NCBI GenBank assembly: GCA_945607605.1
Contig: CALYZE010000021.1
Span: 1 to 37,313 of the forward strand
DNA: 37,313 nucleotides
Direction: 5' to 3'
Source of the DNA: an uncultured Bacteroides sp.
Lineage (GTDB): Bacteria; Bacteroidota; Bacteroidia; Bacteroidales; Bacteroidaceae
Shown here: positions 34,000-37,313 of the stretch, in pieces
Position numbering within the stretch: the first letter of the stretch is position 1
How the letters are laid out: each line of letters starts with the position of its first letter
Made by a program: the position numbers and the translations under genes
Notes under the pieces: model-generated
The model's input: the letters and a program-made list of their open reading frames with translations, nothing else
Databases searched by the model: none
Told to the model about the DNA's origin: nothing

Positions 34000-35814
34000 T
34001 TAGTAAAGCTCCAATCCAAATTCATTTTTCAAATCCATCAGCGCGTTGTTTTTTTGTGTCATCATCTGAAATTTTTCTACCCTGCCATAAGCGCGGACTT
34101 TTTCTTCAGGGTCACTGATGCGCACAGTCATGGAGATTTTTCTGTTTTTTAGCTGCTCACGCATATAGTTTTCTAAGGTGGGTATCAGGGCTACAAATTC
34201 TTTGGCAATGATTTCATTATCCACTATGACTTCAAAAGTGGTGTCATTCAGTAGGGTGGCACGCATGTTTTGCATACGTTTGGCAATGGCAACTTGCTCT
34301 ATAGGCATACGTCCGGCATACTCTTGCCAGTAATAATTCACATCTCTTTCGTTGAAAATGAAATCTTCTTCGAGTTGTGCTGTTGGCTGAGTGAGGGTGG
34401 AGCGGGTAACTGTTTTCTGTTGTTCTTCTGTGTGCGGACGTTTTATGGATACTCCTAGTCCGGATCTTTTCATGACCGGAATTTTTGTTTCCTCTTTACT
34501 CTGTGTTATAAGCCCGGCACTAGGCATATGCTGAGTCGTGTTGTTGTGTGTAGAAGCAGTTGTGCTTTTAGGAGCTTTACCTGCCTGTATAGCAGGTTGT
34601 GTTGTTGCTTGCGGGCGTGACACAGCAGGAGTGGCCTGTTGCTGCTGAGCGGCGGCAGGCTGAGTGAATATGGGTTTTATAGTTTGCTTAGGGCTACGCC
34701 CACCAGATATGTCATCTCCCTCGGCAGTAAGTTGAGTTACCTGTATCAAGGTTAACTCTACTAATAGCCGTTTGTTTTTGCTGATTCGGTAATTTAGGTC
34801 GCAATCATTACAAAGTTTCATGGCACGATATAAGAAAGGTAGAGGGCATTTCTGTGCTTGTGCTTGGTAGTGATCGCGGATGCTGGCACCAACTTCAAGT
34901 AGGGGTAGGGTTGCAGAGTCTTTGCTAATTAGCAAATCGCGCAAGTGGGAGGAAAGACCGGTGATGAAGTGGCTGCCGTCGAATCCTTTATTTAGCACAT
35001 CGTTCAACAATAGCAAAGCATCACTTACCTTGTTTTCAAGGAAGAAGTCGGTTAGTTTGAAGTAATATTCATAATCTAGTACATTCAGATTTTCAATCAC
35101 ACTTTTGTAAGTAATGTGTCCTCCGGTGAAACTTACTACTTGGTCGAAAATGGAAAGCGCGTCGCGCATCCCTCCATCTGCTTTCAAAGCAATGACGTTC
35201 AAAGCTTCAGGTTCAGCGGTGATGCCTTCTTTGGAGGCAACGTACACCAGATGTGCTACGGTGTCTTCCACACCAATGCGACTGAAGTCGTATATCTGGC
35301 AACGTGAAAGGATCGTAGGCAGGATTTTATGTTTCTCGGTCGTTGCAAGGATGAAAATGGCATGACGTGGGGGTTCTTCCAAGGTCTTTAAAAATGCATT
35401 GAAGGCAGAAGCAGATAACATGTGTACCTCATCAATGATGTATACCTTGTATTTACCAATTTGTGGCGGAATGCGTACTTGCTCCACTAATTGACGAATG
35501 TCGTCCACTGAGTTGTTAGAAGCGGCATCTAGCTCATGAATATTATAGGATCGCTGCTCGTTGAAAGCGGTGCACGATTCGCATTGGTTGCACGCTTCCC
35601 CATCAGCTGTAGGACTCATGCAGTTGATTGTTTTAGCGAAAATACGGGCGCAAGTGGTTTTTCCCACACCTCTTGGTCCGCAGAAAAGGTAGGCATGAGC
35701 CAGTTTACCGGTGGCAATGGCGTTTTTCAGAGTGGTGGTTAAGGCGCGTTGCCCTACCACTGATTCAAAAGTTGAAGGACGGTATTTTCGTGCTGATACA
35801 ATATAATTTTCCAT
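34000..35814 (-). CDS. dnaX: DNA polymerase III subunit gamma/tau
   Basis: This 604-residue cytoplasmic clamp-loader ATPase loads the sliding clamp and ties the replicative polymerases together. The AAA+ region has Walker A GPRGVGKTT (residues 46-54), the four zinc cysteines C65, C75, C78 and C81 (ending CNQCESC), Walker B YIIDEVHML, sensor 1 ILATTEKHKILPTILSRCQ and the DnaX-type collar (about 240-370). A low-complexity Gln/Ala/Thr-rich linker (about 375-470) leads to a C-terminal tau-like domain (NYYWQEYAGRM to the end), as in Bacteroidetes. The ATG at 35814 is supported by a strong promoter 33 bases upstream. The gene is divergent from divIC. Confidence 0.96.
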   Translation of the reverse strand: MENYIVSARKYRPSTFESVVGQRALTTTLKNAIATGKLAHAYLFCGPRGVGKTTCARIFAKTINCMSPTADGEACNQCESCTAFNEQRSYNIHELDAASNNSVDDIRQLVEQVRIPPQIGKYKVYIIDEVHMLSASAFNAFLKTLEEPPRHAIFILATTEKHKILPTILSRCQIYDFSRIGVEDTVAHLVYVASKEGITAEPEALNVIALKADGGMRDALSIFDQVVSFTGGHITYKSVIENLNVLDYEYYFKLTDFFLENKVSDALLLLNDVLNKGFDGSHFITGLSSHLRDLLISKDSATLPLLEVGASIRDHYQAQAQKCPLPFLYRAMKLCNDCDLNYRISKNKRLLVELTLIQVTQLTAEGDDISGGRSPKQTIKPIFTQPAAAQQQQATPAVSRPQATTQPAIQAGKAPKSTTASTHNNTTQHMPSAGLITQSKEETKIPVMKRSGLGVSIKRPHTEEQQKTVTRSTLTQPTAQLEEDFIFNERDVNYYWQEYAGRMPIEQVAIAKRMQNMRATLLNDTTFEVIVDNEIIAKEFVALIPTLENYMREQLKNRKISMTVRISDPEEKVRAYGRVEKFQMMTQKNNALMDLKNEFGLELY

Positions 35815-35846
35815 ATCCAGGTTGTTCTTTTCACTTACTTGATGCG

Positions 35847-35877
35847 CAAAGATAATGTAAACTGAAGGCAGTACAAA
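35847..35877 (-). promoter_or_regulatory. promoter of dnaX
   Basis: On the minus strand TTTG (35874-35877) is followed after 19 bases by TATCTTTG (35847-35854), a complete Bacteroides -33/-7 promoter. It lies 33 bases upstream of the dnaX ATG. Confidence 0.75.
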
Positions 35878-35963
35878 ATAAGCTGACTTATTTTTCTTGT
35901 TGTGCCGGGACTAATCTTTCTATAAATGTGCGTGAAAAAAAGGATTTTTTCAGTTATTCATCT

Positions 35964-35971
35964 TATCTTTG
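35964..35971 (+). promoter_or_regulatory. Bacteroides -7 box for the divIC operon
   Basis: TATCTTTG is an exact TAnnTTTG match 88 bases upstream of the divIC-like ATG. It is divergent from the dnaX promoter. No good -33 is seen. Confidence 0.55.
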
Positions 35972-35995
35972 TACTCAAAGAAAATCGGAACGGTG

Positions 35996-36040
35996 ATGAC
36001 AGATGCTGTAGGTCGTTCATCATGGAATCCTAATCCTTAA
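35996..36040 (+). other. possible 14-codon upstream ORF before divIC
   Basis: An ATG at 35996 opens MTDAVGRSSWNPNP and then a stop at 36038-36040, 19 bases before the divIC ATG and inside the expected leader. It may be chance. There is no run of one amino acid as in classical attenuators. Confidence 0.2.
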
Positions 36041-36059
36041 TTATTAATCACTAAGTCTT

Positions 36060-36368
36060 ATGGACAAACTCGCTTCCCTTTGGTCTTTAGTTCGCAAGCA
36101 TAAATATCTTATTACGCTAGTGATGTTTGTGGTGATAGTTGGTTTTCTCGATGAAAACAGTATGGTGCGTCGTTTAGGATATACAAGAGAGGAAAGCCGT
36201 TTACACGAAGAAATAGACAAATATCGCAAGGAATACGAGGAAAATACAGAACGTCTTAATGAACTTTCTGTCGATTCCGGGGCTATTGAACGTATTGCGC
36301 GCGAAAAATATTTGATGAAGAAACCCAACGAGGATATTTATGTATTTGAAGGAGATATAGAAGAATGA
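36060..36368 (+). CDS. DivIC/FtsB-like septum formation protein
   Basis: This 102-residue bitopic membrane protein belongs to the divisome. A short cytoplasmic N-terminus is followed by one membrane segment (YLITLVMFVVIVGFL, about 17-31). Then comes a charged coiled coil (ESRLHEEIDKYRKEYEENTE and on, about 45-75) and the DivIC/FtsB signature IERIAREKYLMKKPNEDIYVF. In other bacteria FtsB/DivIC forms a complex with FtsL and FtsQ/DivIB that activates septal peptidoglycan synthesis. It overlaps the next gene by 4 bp (ATGA). The length and layout are normal for Bacteroidetes. Confidence 0.9.
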   Translation: MDKLASLWSLVRKHKYLITLVMFVVIVGFLDENSMVRRLGYTREESRLHEEIDKYRKEYEENTERLNELSVDSGAIERIAREKYLMKKPNEDIYVFEGDIEE

Positions 36369-36706
36369 AACAACTGATACCCGCCCTTTTTACAGTGGGA
36401 GCTATAATGGTTTTGACTGGAGCTGTCATTTATATTACTGGTTGGAAGCTTGCACCTTATATATATACGGTGGGTGCTACTCTGGTTGCATTGGCACAGA
36501 TTAACTCTCCATCCCCAATTAAGAGTCCCACTATTAGACGTTTGCGCCGCCAACAGATTTTTGGTGCTCTTTTGCTGATCTTAACAGGTGCATTTATGCT
36601 TTTTACACGTGGTAATGAGTGGATTGTTTCTTTGACGATTGCTGCAATTATAGAACTTTATACGTCTATACGTATTCCGCAGGAGGAAGCGAAGGAGATT
36701 AAATAA
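36365..36706 (+). CDS. small membrane protein of unknown function
   Basis: This 113-residue protein has about four predicted membrane segments arranged as two pairs: ALFTVGAIMVLTGAVIYITG and PYIYTVGATLVALAQI, then IFGALLLILTGAFMLFT and WIVSLTIAAIIELYTSIRIP. The loop between the pairs is basic (SPTIRRLRRQQ), so it probably faces the cytoplasm. I do not recognise a characterised family. It is translationally coupled to the divIC-like gene by a 4-bp overlap, which suggests an envelope or division-related role, without proof. Confidence 0.8.
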   Translation: MKQLIPALFTVGAIMVLTGAVIYITGWKLAPYIYTVGATLVALAQINSPSPIKSPTIRRLRRQQIFGALLLILTGAFMLFTRGNEWIVSLTIAAIIELYTSIRIPQEEAKEIK

Positions 36707-37313
36707 AAAAGGAGCAAGCAGATAAAAAAAACATCATACCGAAGGAGATGTCAAATAAATGCTGGAGGTAATGAAATAGGAGAAGATAGAGATAAACAGC
36801 GTTTCCTTCATAAAATTCTTTTTTTTCCTATTTTTGATTGTTTATTCAGTTTGTTAGTGCATTTCTGCCTTCCTTTGTCTCTTATACTTGACTGTCGGAT
36901 TTAGATGTATGTCGGAGAGAAGATTCAGATAGGTGATCCTATCGTTTGCGTATACGAAAAAAAAACAGGATCTTTGTTAGGTTAGCTGAGTGGCGGCCAA
37001 CTTTATTTCTTTTTGTATGACTACTAAACCTTTTTTTCTTCATCCATTTTCCCTCTACTTATCCGGATTTATCTTTTTATTATTCAAAAATCCAGTACTC
37101 ACCCTTCTATAAAAAGCATCTTCTGGCACTTAAAAAACAGAAACTTCTTTTAAAAAACACCGGCAGCATCCTCTTTTTTATTTTTTCCCTCCCTTCTTCC
37201 CCCTCCTTCTTAGGTTCTTGCATATATAATAAGGTGTCCCCCTTCTTTTTGTTCATGCCCGTTTCCAATATTATGTTTTACAACACCTATCTGTATCAGT
37301 GATTTACCTATTT
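36707..37313. other. non-coding 607-base right end
   Basis: No convincing gene is seen on either strand; a 26-codon frame at 36905 is the longest I examined and is probably chance. There is a small dyad GATAGG-TGAT-CCTATC at 36928-36943. The stretch about 37160-37220 is strongly pyrimidine-rich on the plus strand (runs of T and C broken by few purines). It may be the upstream region of a gene beyond the window. Confidence 0.5.

Noticed and set aside
34030-34060. A-run in the minus strand of dnaX as a programmed frameshift site for gamma
   Set aside because: The run of seven A lies near the very end of the gene, so slippage there would not make a shorter gamma form. No such signal is seen in the middle of the gene.

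Overview
The window looks like a chromosome segment of a gut Bacteroides or Phocaeicola species. The evidence is a SusC/SusD pair, many SpII lipoproteins, promoters with the Bacteroides -7 box TAnnTTTG, genes without Shine-Dalgarno sites, and a housekeeping block (LptF/G-type permease, RibBA, aspartate aminotransferase, small 2[4Fe-4S] ferredoxin, DnaX, DivIC) with Bacteroidales-type proteins. The species was not determined.

Region 1 (1-19323) is a polysaccharide utilization locus. On the minus strand an aldo/keto reductase is followed by a GH97 enzyme that runs off the left edge. Divergent from these are a GH3 beta-glucosidase and a GH2 enzyme, closed by a strong terminator. An AraC-type regulator with its own promoter follows. 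Then come a CE7-type acetyl esterase, a GH5_7 endo-mannanase and a GH5_2 endo-glucanase, and then SusC, SusD and a surface glycan-binding lipoprotein. The enzyme set (endo-mannanase, endo-glucanase, beta-glucosidase, probable alpha-galactosidase, probable beta-galactosidase, acetyl esterase) points to acetylated galactoglucomannan. It fits especially well the beta-galactosylated glucomannan of eudicot primary walls. This substrate assignment is inference.

Region 2 (19620-27680) is the least understood part. A Rid/chorismatase-like protein and a DUF4369-type lipoprotein are followed by two tandem copies of a two-gene module. Each module has a polytopic membrane protein with a helical-repeat-like tail (I recognise it as DUF6057-like) and a lipoprotein that joins one CxxCH heme-c-type motif to a TolB/PD40 beta-propeller. 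The paired duplication suggests that the two proteins of a module work together in the cell envelope. I know of no described function, and this is the best candidate for an undescribed system.

Region 3 (27749-36706) is core genome: tRNA-Met, a START-like protein, an LptF/LptG-family permease, ribBA, an aspartate aminotransferase, ferredoxin, dnaX, a DivIC/FtsB-like divisome protein and a small membrane protein. Two intergenic regions (19382-19471 and 33226-33308) carry related degenerate 20-24 bp repeats. The last 600 bases appear to be non-coding and end in a pyrimidine-rich stretch.
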